From positions 29,253,503 through 29,317,502 of the forward strand of contig NC_031799.1 in NCBI RefSeq assembly GCF_001522545.3: 64,000 nucleotides of DNA. Direction: 5' to 3'. Made by a program: the position numbers and the translations under genes. Below the pieces are notes generated by a model that was not told the origin of the DNA, searched no databases, and saw only the letters and a list, made by a program, of their open reading frames with translations. Source of the DNA: Parus major (taxonomy: Eukaryota > Chordata > Aves > Passeriformes > Paridae). This document shows, piece by piece, positions 36,101 to 47,950 of this stretch (position 1 is its first letter; every line of letters starts with the position of its first letter).

Positions 36101-39100
36101 AGTCTTTGTTTTCTGAAATACCTGTATGGGACTGGCTGCATTTGGTACAAGAGAACAGTAACCTAGCACTGAGCAACTACCTTAGGGCATCTAAAAGACA
36201 TAAGCTACCTACAGTCAGGCAACTAAAACTCAAAGCCAGTGGTTAAAGACAGTGTCATCTGACTCAACACTGCACCAGAGACCCAAATAACATGACTGTT
36301 GCTGAGGATTTCTTCCATTCATGGTATCCATTTTCCACCCTCACTTCCTTTCCTTCCTCCCTATGCATCTTCTAACAATTCTTTTTTTTTTTTTTTTTTA
36401 ATATACAATGAAACATTGTAATTTGATTTTTTTAAAGAAGCCTAATTTAAGTAACCAAGAAATGCTTGGTTAAATAAATGCCACAATTCATGCCTTCTTT
36501 AATTTGTTCAGCATTGCCGATTGATAAAATTAACAGAACATGAATATTCATGGACTTCCTCCTCCTTCCTCGTTCAGTTCTCAAGCCAACCAAGACCTGT
36601 CAGAGCAGTGGAAGGGGAAAAAGAGATGTAACCTTGTAACTGCACTTCAGCGTTTCTCAAAGATACTAACACACCTAAACTCATCCCAAAATTCACAAAT
36701 GTACACTTTATTGATTCTGTAGCAGAACTCTACCAGATACTTCTTTATCTCTTCGCCTACACTAGGAAACATCTGATATTTACATAAGCTGGAGTGCTCT
36801 CTTTCCCATTTTTATCAGTTCTAGAAAACACAAAGTAAGTAGGTTGAGGATATCACCCTTAAAAAAAAAAATCTTACCCCAGAAGAGTGACTATGCTTGG
36901 GATCAGTGAGGGAGAGAAGAAATCCAAATTGTAAGCTAATTTTAAAATAATTAGACACTATACCTGTGTTACAGGCTTCTGAAAAGGAAGGGTAGGAAAA
37001 AATAGGAAGACAGGAAGAAGTGAAAAAGGCTGGCCTCCATGCTGAGAAGAAAAAAGATGATTCTGAGCAAAAATATATTTGGATACTTTTCAATTTATGA
37101 TTTAATGTAGAATATCACAATGAGAATATCCAGGGACTGCATTTCCACACCTAGAGAAACCTGTGGAAACCTAAAGTTGATGATGAAAAATAGATGCTGC
37201 AAAACAATTATTACTGTTATACCAAATACAAAGATCACTTTTTTGTAATAATCCTAGAATAGAAAAGAAAGAAAGAAACAAAAACCTATAAGGGGTTTTC
37301 AAATGAAAGAGGTTTTAAAATAGGACAAATCATGCATTTTGATTAGGTCAAGAGAGCACCACAACCTGTATGAAAGGTGCTCAGGAATTTTTTTAATTCT
37401 AGATTTTTTTCTTAATTCAGATTGCCCAGCAAAAGAATAGCAACAACAACACAACAAAATAATAATAATAATTAAAAAAACAAAGAAAAAAATCCGAACC
37501 ATATTTCCTGACCCCTTTATTCCATCAAATGGCCTCCAGCAACTAGCATTATTTTTGTACTACTTTGCCTCTTTTCTCCATTAGAATGAAAAATTGAAAA
37601 CAAACTGCACAGGAAGCCCATTGCAGTTTGTTCTACAAATGCAGAATATATTAATTTTAACTATTTCCCTTTTGAATTATTTCCCCTTTTTCTCCAAGTA
37701 ACAACAATTGTGTGCTGTTGATCCAATTATAACTGAGAAACTTAACTTTGCAGAAGACTTTCATAGATATGGGTAGCATGGTTAAGAATATTTGGTTACC
37801 CATGTATGGTGACCTTGATAACTTTTGGTTGCTCTTGAAGCTTTGCTATCCATTGTACACTTTCCAGCTGATGCATTTGACAGAAGAATTTCCAGCCTCA
37901 TTAACCGATTGTTGCTTCAGTGAATTGTCAGAGGACACTGGGTGTACATGGAAGAAGAGAAGTCAAACCAACCCACTCTAAAGCCTACACTCTGAAAAAA
38001 CAGGCAAATGGATTTTTGAAGCTTTTCAAATCTAGCTGCTCAGCACTCTTAGGAAAAAAAATAAAAAGAAAAAAAAAAAGAAAGGAAGATTAGGACAAAT
38101 CTTGTAAAAAAGCCATTATATATTTTATGCATAGGGAGAAATGAAAATTTCACAGAATATTTGTGCATAAAACTGAAGAAATGGCTAAATTATTCAAAGG
38201 GGAACACTGGTTAACACTATATTAATGTGACAGTTATACTTCTTTTCTTGTTTTTTGTTAAGTACTCTACTTGGTATGCTACTGATACCAGTCCAAAATT
38301 AGTGATGTCAAATTTGAAATTAATGAGCTTTGCTGAGCATATTTCTGTTTGTGAAGGAATACCAATGATTAATACGACTTTCCATTAGGAATTTTTCTGT
38401 GAATGGTATGTACACAAATTACATTAAATGTTATAGGTAATGAATTATTTGAAACTCTCTTTTATGATTTATCAGTACCTACAATTCTCAAAAATTTACA
38501 AATATATAAAAAAGTTACCTAAATTTTCTCTCAAGGAAAAATTCCTGGTATATTCTTAAATACTTCTACTAACAAATGTAGGACATTTCAGTAATAATGG
38601 TTTAACATGGATCAACCCTCTCCCAAGCACATTCCTCCCATCACAAAAATTTTTTGTTTCAAGGTATCATCAAAATAGGTTTCAATAACTTCTTATGTTA
38701 TAAGCTTTAATATCCTAGCTGTATGACAGTTTGGGAGTTGGTATTACTGATGCTTAAGTATGGTAACATTTTTATATCATGGTCAAATTGCCCAATAATT
38801 AATAGTCAAAAAACCACACACTTCCTTCAGGAAAACCTAGATGGAGAAAATTATCAACTGTAATTTTATACTATTATGTTTTCTGATAAAGACAAAACTC
38901 TTTATGGCTTTCTATCTCCCTAAAGAAGCCTGAGAATGCCATCTGGCAAATCTGAGCTGCAATAAGAAAGGGAAAGCAACTCTTGCTAAGACATGGACAG
39001 TGCATGTGAATTCTCTTTGAACCCTTTCCATTGAGAACTGCTGATGCTTTGAGCTTTGCCTCACATTATCACAGCACCTTGCTGTTAATGTAAAAGAAAA

Positions 39101-42100
39101 TCTTTCAAAACTGGGAAAATGCACCACCCTGAAAGATTTTTTTCTGATTGTTAAATTGATGGGATGACAAATAACATATCCTTATGTCATTTTACCCAAA
39201 TGAAAGGTAATGCACACATAGTTTTTGGGTTTATCTTTTTGTTACTGCCTGTAATTCTGTAACTAAGTAAGAGTTACATCATTGCACTCCCTTACCTGCA
39301 GGAATTTAAAGTATGTTGTGCTTCACCAGGAGTTGAATATAAAACTCTCCTTTAAGATCACAATTAAGTCCTTCAACACAGATTAAAATTTGTATAATTA
39401 GTGATCTTATTTAACTCCTTAGGAAACAAAAAATCCACATACTAAAATTTAATATTTTATATTAGATCTAGTTACAGTATAGAGAACTTTTTTTTTTTTC
39501 TTTTTTATGAAAGACTGAAGAAAAACACGTTTGACTAAAAGAACAAGCAGTGCAAGGAGAACACCAAACTACTTTAAATGCTGGTTTATGTAGTACAGGG
39601 TCTGGTGATGACTTTATGCCTTGTACCACAATGAAGGCTACATTTTAAGTGTGTAGGGGTGAGACAAAGAAAGAATGCGTCAAAGCTAGAGCAAACTTAC
39701 TTTGCCTGACATACTCCCACATTGACTGTTAAACTGCTGCATGAGAGTCTAAAAATCACTTCACTTTCAGACTAGAGTAGATGCAATTGTTCTTATGCAG
39801 TTACTTCTGCTGCAGTACCCTTAAGAATTACCGTTCCCAGAAGACAGATTGGTGTACACTTCCAACCTGCTGCCACCAGAGGACCTTTATTCAGGTTGGT
39901 CACCTTAAATCAATCATCATCTTAAAGCAATTGAGCTGTCACCTATGAGAAGCTCACCAGCTGGGAGGACCACTCCGGAAACGTGAGTTCACCTTACCCA
40001 CACAGTTTCTGTAATAACTAGAAGAACTAAATAATGCCACTTCCCACTAAGACCATGAGTCCTCCTTTATGCTTACAGACAATCATCCCAGCTGAAGCAG
40101 CTTCCTCTCAACCCACCTTTTCACTGCAAACAAAAAGCATATGCGTTTAACATTTCACTGCTGGGCACTGTTACACAGACTTTGCAAATGAGCTAGGTAA
40201 TCTAAAACCAAATAAAAAGCAGCATCCTGGAGAAAGAGTGATTTCCTCAATGCCATTGTGTATAGCTCTTATTTTTTAAATTAAAAAAAAGCAGAATGCC
40301 CCATATGCATCAAAGTATCACCTTACCTTTTGAGAAACCATCCTGAAACATACGAAGAATTCAGTTTAAGCAGCTTTTCACAATGAGATGAAACTTAAAC
40401 AAGGGACTGCCTGATGTAGAAAAACATTTTTCTAAACCAAATATTTATACAACACGGAGTACTGGGCCTGTCATATGTACCTATCTGTTAATTAGCAAGT
40501 ATATCAGCTCATGCTGCTTACAGCTGGAACAAATCCCCCACAGCATTCTCAGAAAAAGCATCGGACTATACAGAGCCTTCTTCATATTGCAAACATACAC
40601 ATCTAGAGTTCTCTTTATCCAAGCACATCTCCAAAATGTTAATTTTACTTTTCAATGCAGTCTAAGTACATAATTTGGAAGTGTAATAGGATTTCAAAGA
40701 ACTTTAAAGGCATTTAAAGCATGACTTTACTCAGCATAACGTGAAAATAAACTAGTATTTTGATCAATTTCACAGTATTGCTGATAGAAATTTTTTAGAA
40801 TTGATTTATAAACCAGATTCTTCAGTATCCAAACAGTAAAAATTTTATTCAACTAGATTTTCAGCTTATATATTGAAAAAAAACCCCACTTTTTAGAAGT
40901 ATTTACAAAGTTGCCACTACAGAAATTAAGAATATCAAGAATACAATTTCTTGCACAGTAGTCTTCATTTAATAAAGCATATTTAACAGAATATAAATGT
41001 AAGATAAATAGAATAATTTCTGCAACTATTGACAACAAATGAAAATAGATGAGCAATTCAGCCTTCGTATTGACCATAAAAGTAGTAAATTTGTTGCAAT
41101 TTTTTGTTTATTGCTATCTTTTCTGCTATTGTTTCATACTAGATCTTACCAAAAACTATTAGAACGGATAAACTGAAAATCAAACAGCATCTAATGCATT
41201 AAAAATTATTTTAAAATCTCCCAGTATGCATTCCTTTTGCCTGTGTGCCTGTTTCCATCTCTTAGTCTTTTTTATCAAATATATTTAATTCTTATTTGAA
41301 AATTAATTCATGCCTACTGCCTATTTCCTATTAGAATTTTAAATCCATGTTTGCTGCTAAATATTTTTTATCACAAATATGTCCAAAAACTTATAGTCCA
41401 ACTGCACTTCTTGCCAATACATTGTGACCCTATTTCTATCATTATGTTATCATTGTGACATAAAGTCCCTTGATAACTTTGTCAGAGTTTGCTAGGATTA
41501 CAGCTGCAAAACTTCAAGGTGGAAAATCTACAAGAAAAAGGGGTAACATAAAAGCTCTTTAAGAAACTTCTAGTACTAATGACCTTATAACATATGTGTG
41601 GAAAACTAAACAAAATAAAATGCCACACATACAAGCATTCTCCAAATACTTTTGAATCTGAGATCTTTCTATGGCCTTTTCACTTTTTTTTCCTATCTTA
41701 AAGAACACCCTGAACAGCTCCTCCTCCTGAGCCAATTCTCATAGAATCCTTATGGCTACTAATGAAGGAAAAAAACTACTTTCCTTGAGTACAGGTATCA
41801 AAATGCAAAACCCTAAATTATAAAGCATCCACATAAATGTCACCATTAAATTTATATTTGCTGGTTACAACGTCTTTAAAGTGAGAGTAAATCAATAGAG
41901 ATTACTCTAATTTTGTGGGATTCAGGTACCAATCTGTTTTTGTACTAAACAAGTTTTAGGCTGATTAAAGGTATCAGTGACCTTTTCCTAAATGCTGAAC
42001 TCACCTGTTTTCCGATTAAGCCAACAAGAATCTTTGTTTCTCTGACTAGTTATAGCACTTCAAATCTGTAGAATTATCATTCATATATACATAAAAGTTA

Positions 42101-42941
42101 TCAATGCTGTGTAAGTTCTTAAAGGAGCACAAACAAACTCAGCTGAATAAAGCATCAGTGTATTATTTGATATTAATCATATTCCCCATTGCAAAACAGT
42201 TTGTGCTATCAAGCAGCATGTTTGTTTGTGTACTGTCAGTTTCTCCAGCAAAGCCACATATAGCAAAGAACAAAGAAGGAAACATTGCCATAATTTTTTC
42301 ATCATACTTTATCACCACAAAGTTTGGTGGTAGCTCAGTATATTAAGTGATTAATACTGACAACGTTAGTTGATTTTGTCTACTGAAAACTAATGCAGGT
42401 ATTGAGGATTTTATTATTAAGAAATCTTAAATATGCACATGTCAGAGGAATTAATCATTGATTCCCTGTAGACTGCTTATATATTTCATCAGACCACTAT
42501 CTGATCTGAATAAAAAGAACAATTGCATAATAAACCACATTACTGCTGACATATGCAACTTTGTTATATCAGTTAAATGTTTTCACAGCAATAGGTGTTT
42601 TTAAAGTCCTCTCCTGTTTCTTCTGAAACAGATTGATCCGATTTGACATTTGCCTATGCCAACAATTCAAGAATGTACATGAATATATAATCAAATACAA
42701 TATGTATCACATTTAATTGCCATGATTTGACTCAGGTCATTTCCTACAGCAGTAATTACAGCAAAAGTGGAGTATGTTTTGAGTAATTTTTCATATAGAT
42801 TCTAAAGTACTGCCATGACATATCCTAGATTAAAGAAAATCCCCAAGACAATTTATGAAGACTGTGCTCCAAACTAATAAAGCCATTGAGTATGAAGAGA
42901 TTCAAGCTAAACTAGACAACAACTTCCTGTCTGGTTAGTCA

Positions 42942-42987
42942 TAAATATATATATATATATATTTTTTTTTTGTTTTGTTTTGTTTTT
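42942..42987. repeat. (AT)n - poly-T - (TGTTT)n composite simple repeat
   Basis: About ten AT units run into a T10 block and then three TGTTT-like units. Confidence 0.9.
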
Positions 42988-44971
42988 AAATAGACACATT
43001 GTTAGACATTCAACATTGTTGCATGTTTAGGGCCACCTAGCAGAACTGAAAGCTTAGCCTAATAAACTTCACTGCATGCAGTCTCAAAACAGTTCATGCA
43101 AATTAGCTGGGTATATTATTTTAATGTGCTGTCCACAGGGAGTACAATACAGCAATGAGCCATGTCAAATGTTACTAAGTCATTAAAAAAAAAAAGGGAA
43201 AGCATTTTGGTTTGACTTGAAAGGTAAATTCATAGTAGTAAAACAGTAACAGCAGGATTCCTTACTAAGTCAGAAAATGTGTTATCCTTTAATTAAAAGT
43301 TCACTAGTTCATGGGATATTTTTTTCCTGCCAATAAATGTCAATTGCCAAAAGACTACTGTAATGCAGTATGAAAGTCACCCTGATTCACTGTCTCAGAA
43401 CTTGTACCCTATGCTTTTTAATTCCTTCCTAGCTCTAAGATTCTGAATACCTGAAAGCAACTCTGAATGTCATCCATCTGCTACTGCAGATTTAGTCTTT
43501 CCTGCTTGTGTCACATTAATTTCCTAAATAAATTTTGTCTAGTTATCTTTACTGTTGTGACATAAACTAATTTCTTTACTTCATGAAGAAATGCATTTTA
43601 CTTGACCCTGACAAACTTTCACTCCCAGTGACATTTATTAGTTGTGGCTGATTTTAAATCACACCTGAAAGTGCAAGATGAATTTCATATTTCGAAGTTT
43701 AATAGAATGCATTTGTAAGTTCATGTTTAATGGTTTCTAATGGCACATTTTTTTTTCTGATTAGGTGAAGAGTAAAGACATAATACATAAGAGATTTGAG
43801 TTGTATTGTTTATTTACTGTAGCCACTTATTATTCTGAATTTGTACTGTTAAAATAACCCAAATTTGTCAAGAATTTGTAAAGACATAATTTTAATTTAT
43901 TCTAGTTCAAACCCACATTGTCCCTACAATAGATACAACACATGAAGCATTTAAATCCAAATCCATTTGGCCGGAATAGAGGAAAAATGCTGAAATGCTA
44001 TTGATTCCTTCCAGTACATTCAAAACACCTGACTCAACTGTATTTCTACTGACATAACACTGAGGTTTTATTTAGATATTAGCAAACATGAGCAAACGTT
44101 TTCATTGACATACCTGTCATTGTTATTTCTTTTCTCTACCTAGGAAACAGTTAACCCTCAGCTAGTAATACTAGCTGTTTCCTTCAGCAGAAATGCAGCA
44201 AATGTCAATAATGGGTCCACTGTCCCAAGAGAAATAATGCCTGCAAAAAAGTTCTCTTTCCCAGATGCAGATATATTTAGTGCTGAACAACACCTAACAG
44301 CAGACACCTCATGACATACATTTATATGATCTTCGTACCTTCTGTTAACTCTACATCTCAGCCAGCAAACCTCAGTTCCACTGCTCATGACGCCCTTTTA
44401 AATGAGTTTATCTTTTTGTATCCCCTAGATCTTTCTCACCTATTGAAAGCAGTGCCACCAGCACTTTTGAATATGCCCCAAAAAAGCCCTTTGAAAGCAA
44501 AGCTGTTGTCTGGAACTGTCATCCTCATCAGAAGAAAAAATATACATGTATTTTATACATATAAAACTTGATGAAAAAATTAAGAACTTCAGAGATATGG
44601 GCTAAAAATGCTTACAATTGAATGTGGACAGAAATACTCTTAGTATCTATAAGTCAGGCACATTTTACATTAAACTGAATGTCCTGTCACCTGGCATTGC
44701 TTTGCAGGTCAGACCATTCTGCAGACCCCTCCTGAGGGAGCATCTCTTTGTTTAGATTTTGTCTGTATTCTACCACATCCCTACACCTGCACTGAAGTGC
44801 GACATTATACAATACTTGCCACACTCAGTTTCTTTAAACAAGTATTCACCTTCAATTTTCTTCACTCATAAAAAAACAGGAAACCACTTAATGCACCTTC
44901 CCACTAAAAACAGTTCCAAGTTAACACAGCCAAGTTTCTCTCTGACCAGAACAGTAACCTGAAAACAGAAA

Positions 44972-45126
44972 TGCATGCACACACACATATATATATATAT
45001 ATATATACACACACATGGGTGTGTACATATATATATACACATGTATATATATTATATATATATATATGTGTATATGTATATATATATAAAGATGTGTGTG
45101 TGTGTGAGCATACGTTTGTGTGTGAA
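44972..45126. repeat. Composite (CA)n/(TA)n/(TG)n microsatellite
   Basis: About 155 bp of almost pure alternating purine-pyrimidine sequence: CA repeats, long TA blocks, CACACATGGGTGTGT, TA blocks again, then a GTGTGTGTG run. The reading frames on both strands across it (poly Tyr/Ile/His) are translation artefacts. It lies about 70 bp from the candidate exon at 45195. Confidence 0.93.
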
Positions 45127-45194
45127 TGCTAAGAAAAGGTCTGGACAAGCCCGAGAACACAGGGACAGTAAGCAAGCACAGAGAATTTACTTAC

Positions 45195-45302
45195 TAATGC
45201 TGTCCACTCGGACCTCTTTGGAAACCTGAAGGAGTCTCCGCTTTCCCCTCCTGCCAGTCAGGCGCCGCGTTGTGCCCCTAGTCCACACAGGCCCAGAAGG
45301 AA
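45195..45302 (-). CDS. Candidate 108-nt internal exon of an unidentified minus-strand gene
   Basis: Read on the minus strand, a strong pyrimidine tract and acceptor (CTTCTCTCTCTTTGCAG) ends at 45303, and a near-consensus donor (GTAAGT) begins at 45194. The enclosed 108 nt is a multiple of three. One phase is open throughout, starting after two bases of a split codon; the other two contain stops. The open phase gives about 35 residues, basic in the middle, with GRRGKRRLLQ, which fits a furin-type R-X-K/R-R cleavage pattern, and it ends EVRVDSI. I do not recognise the protein. The exon lies at the edge of a CpG-rich promoter region and about 150 bp from an assembly gap that may hide the preceding exon. 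The alternative is a 5' UTR exon or a chance pair of splice sites. Confidence 0.38.
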
Positions 45303-45449
45303 CTGCAAAGAGAGAGAAGCACATGCCACATCAGGCAGTTCTGTTTTGATGGGATCCAGCGCCGCTGCCGCTAGCTCCTGGGGGGTAACCCTGTTTTCAG
45401 AGCTGACTCCGACAAGAGTCATTCTTCCAAAGATTTTTTTTTTTTTTTT
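45240..45449. promoter_or_regulatory. CpG-rich segment left of the gap (part of a CpG island)
   Basis: GC content and CpG density rise abruptly here (for example CAGGCGCCGCGTTGTG at 45260 and GCGCCGCTGCCGCTAGC at 45360), unlike the AT-rich DNA to the left. It continues on the far side of the gap. The stretch ends in a T17 run abutting the gap. Confidence 0.65.
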
Positions 45450-46084
45450 NNNNNNNNNNNNNNNNNNNNNNNNNNNNNNNNNNNNNNNNNNNNNNNNNNN
45501 NNNNNNNNNNNNNNNNNNNNNNNNNNNNNNNNNNNNNNNNNNNNNNNNNNNNNNNNNNNNNNNNNNNNNNNNNNNNNNNNNNNNNNNNNNNNNNNNNNNN
45601 NNNNNNNNNNNNNNNNNNNNNNNNNNNNNNNNNNNNNNNNNNNNNNNNNNNNNNNNNNNNNNNNNNNNNNNNNNNNNNNNNNNNNNNNNNNNNNNNNNNN
45701 NNNNNNNNNNNNNNNNNNNNNNNNNNNNNNNNNNNNNNNNNNNNNNNNNNNNNNNNNNNNNNNNNNNNNNNNNNNNNNNNNNNNNNNNNNNNNNNNNNNN
45801 NNNNNNNNNNNNNNNNNNNNNNNNNNNNNNNNNNNNNNNNNNNNNNNNNNNNNNNNNNNNNNNNNNNNNNNNNNNNNNNNNNNNNNNNNNNNNNNNNNNN
45901 NNNNNNNNNNNNNNNNNNNNNNNNNNNNNNNNNNNNNNNNNNNNNNNNNNNNNNNNNNNNNNNNNNNNNNNNNNNNNNNNNNNNNNNNNNNNNNNNNNNN
46001 NNNNNNNNNNNNNNNNNNNNNNNNNNNNNNNNNNNNNNNNNNNNNNNNNNNNNNNNNNNNNNNNNNNNNNNNNNNNNNNNNNNN
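45450..46084. other. Assembly gap (635 N)
   Basis: There are 635 consecutive N, flanked by T17 on the left and extremely GC-rich sequence on the right. The roughly 300-codon frames reported by simple translation across this interval exist only because N has no stops. The gap probably represents a GC-rich promoter or exon that sequencing failed to cover. Confidence 0.99.
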
Positions 46085-46260
46085 GAGCCCCGCGCGTTTG
46101 CGCCGCAGCCGCGCAGGGAGCGCGGTGCCGGGGCGCGCTCCGCCACCCGCCTCCCCCGGCTCTGCCTCCTCCCACCGCGCTCCCCGGCGTGTGCGACAGG
46201 AGCGAGCTCCTCGCTATTAATAATAATAAGCCAAATCTCCACCTTCCTCTCGCCCTGAGA
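46085..46260 (-). promoter_or_regulatory. Core of a CpG island, probable promoter or first-exon region
   Basis: Very high GC and CpG content (GCGCGTTTGCGCCGCAGCCG and neighbours). On the minus strand a TATA-like TTTAAAAG lies at 46300-46292, upstream of this block. A pyrimidine-rich acceptor-like TTGTTTTCTCAG ends at about 46254. Either transcription starts here and runs left into the gap, or a second exon begins here. Direction is inferred from the candidate exon at 45195-45302; plus-strand or bidirectional transcription cannot be excluded. Confidence 0.5.
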
Positions 46261-46345
46261 AAACAATTAATAATGTATTAAAATAATGCACCTTTTAAAG
46301 CCACCGGCTGGCGATAATAAAATAATGTTACCACTACTTAAGAGA
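46261..46345. promoter_or_regulatory. AT-rich island with TAAT cores inside the CpG-rich region
   Basis: This short block has ATTAATAATG, ATTAAAATAATG and GATAATAAAATAATG. It is sharply different from the GC-rich flanks, with several TAAT homeodomain-type cores and the TATA-like element on the minus strand. It could be the core promoter or upstream control region. Function is inferred. Confidence 0.35.
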
Positions 46346-47539
46346 GCGCTGCTGTGAATGTGGCGGCGAGGCACGTTTTTCTATCATTCACACCCAAATG
46401 GGAGCACACGTTCTGCTTCTGGTATTCCTAAGTATCTTTCCCGTACCAGAGCAACTATCATTATCACCATCAAAGAGAAAGTCTCCAAAGCTGAGTGGAG
46501 ACACCGAGTCCCCAGGTGGCTTCTGTGGCTGGGCTGCAAGGAGGGCACCCTCCCTCCTCTTCCGTTCGCCCCAAACCAATCTCATCTCTTCGCCTCTTTT
46601 CCTTATACCGGTGGGTTAAACTCCGCGTTTGGCCCTTTTAGTGTTTTCCCTTCCGTTCCTCCCCTGACGATAGTTTGTGTATTTTAAATAAAGATTTCAT
46701 TCTGCCAACCCGCAGGAAGCTTTTAACAAGATGCAGCTGAGCGTGTCGATATCTTATATCTTTTTTACTGCTGCTCCGGCGTGTACATCAACTCCAAATT
46801 CCTTTCTTTTCTTCTCCGCCTGATACTGTAGCATCTGAGACGGCGGTGGCGACAGAAGCGGAGCGCTGCTCCCGAGGGTGCACTTTTACTTTGCCCTCAA
46901 AGTATCTCCCAGCAATGAGACCCGTTGGAGCCGCCTCCCCTCCCTCCTCCCCCTCTTGCCCCCCCTGCCCGTTCCCGCTTCTGTACAGCAGAATGCTGGG
47001 GTGATTGCTGTAAGGTTTCCAGTTCCACTGATAACGCTACACGGTCTGAGAACAGACGGGGTGGGGGGAGGGGTTTTCGTTTTAGTTAAGAATACAGTTT
47101 TGTGTTTGCGCTATTTTTAAGTAAGATTTTTCCAGAAATAGATCCCATGGAGATTTCATTTACAAAGGTATTCCTAACTTTGGTCAACACTTCCAAGAAG
47201 AACATTTTAAATCATTTGCCTCCCCACAACAATGCGCAAATGTATTTCACAGACCTTAAAGCTTTATGAAAAAATTAAGATTAAAAAAAAAAAGGGATTT
47301 TGTTGTCGGGGTATCTTTGTGTCCCGTGGAGTTTGATTGGGGGGGGGGGTGTGGTATTTTAGTGCTTTTCGGTTTGGGTTGTTTTTGTGTTGATTGGTTT
47401 GTTTTTAATTTGCACTTCATCTGCATTTAAGTTAAACTTTGTTCAGTATGCCAGCTACCTCCTATTGATTTCTGGGGTTTGAGAAACGCTTTCCCCCTCC
47501 TCCCTTCCCCCCCTCCTCCGGGGATTTTTTTGAATCAAG
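46346..47539. other. Promoter-proximal mixed-composition sequence
   Basis: GC is moderate with local CpG clusters (46825-46975), a CT-rich tract (46934-46975) and a G11 run (47339-47349). Short frames (46358-46687, 46398-46619, 46878-47120) exist but none looks like a known protein, and I see no convincing splice-site pair. Part of it may be 5' flanking or UTR sequence. Confidence 0.45.
47339..47349 (+). repeat. G11 homopolymer
   Basis: An uninterrupted run of eleven G, preceded by GTTTGATT and followed by TGTGG, in a T/G-rich stretch. Confidence 0.9.
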
Positions 47540-47950
47540 GTGATTTCTTTCGATGATAGGCGTTTCCCAGCCCTTATGTGCGCAGCTCTACCTTGCTGGT
47601 CCCCTGGTACTCCACAGATGCTGAGCCGTAAGCACTTCCTCGTGCTGTGGCACCAGGTTAAGCCTGAGGAGCGGCACCGCACGGGCCTCAGCATCTCCAA
47701 AAGCTCAGCGCAGCCTCCGGGGAAGGCCGCGGGGTGAAGCATCCCTGCCGGGGCGGGGGCGGGCGGGGCTCGCCCCATGGTCACCGCACGGCAGCAGGTC
47801 AGGCGAAGCAGTCCACACACAACCCCAGAAAGGGCCAGACGGGGATCCTCCCCATCCTAGAGGGGGCAGAGGCCGCACCGTCCGCCTGCGGATATGATTT
47901 CATCTCTGAGGTACATCCTGCGCAAACTAGAGAGCTACCCTGAAGAGTAT
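47540..47950. promoter_or_regulatory. Second CpG-rich block with clustered GC boxes
   Basis: GC-rich sequence with many CpGs carries three overlapping GGGCGG Sp1-type cores at 47751-47756, 47757-47762 and 47761-47766. Frames on both strands (minus 47455-47820, 121 codons; plus 47540-47737 and 47734-47943) stay open, as is common in GC-rich DNA, and match nothing I know. It may be an alternative or opposite-direction promoter of the same locus. Confidence 0.5.

Larger units (their letters stand above)
32630..44971. other. Long repeat-poor AT-rich stretch, no gene seen
   Basis: Over 12 kb without a recognisable gene or transposon. Frames are short (under 93 codons) and of chance composition. 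Features inside are simple: poly-A or poly-T tracts (33459-33473, 33504-33517, 36383-36400, 39489-39500), A-rich triplet runs (37437-37485), an AT/T/TGTTT composite (42942-42987) and a 16-bp palindrome at 33136-33151. If a gene starts at the CpG-rich region at 45-47 kb on the minus strand, this would be its first large intron. Low repeat content is compatible with scattered conserved regulatory elements, but I cannot show conservation from one sequence. Confidence 0.5.

Noticed and set aside
43420..43450. Possible CR1 tail around TAGCTCTAAGATTCTGAATA
   Set aside because: Only about 25 bp are similar and no CR1 body lies upstream.
44921..45229. Tyr/Ile/His-rich frames on both strands
   Set aside because: They translate the TA/CA microsatellite.
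45258..46281. Frames of about 290-310 codons on both strands
   Set aside because: They are open only because 635 N contribute no stop codons. The real sequence on either side is short.
47455..47820. 121-codon minus-strand frame in the GC-rich block
   Set aside because: Long open frames are expected in GC-rich DNA. It matches no known protein and overlaps frames on the other strand.
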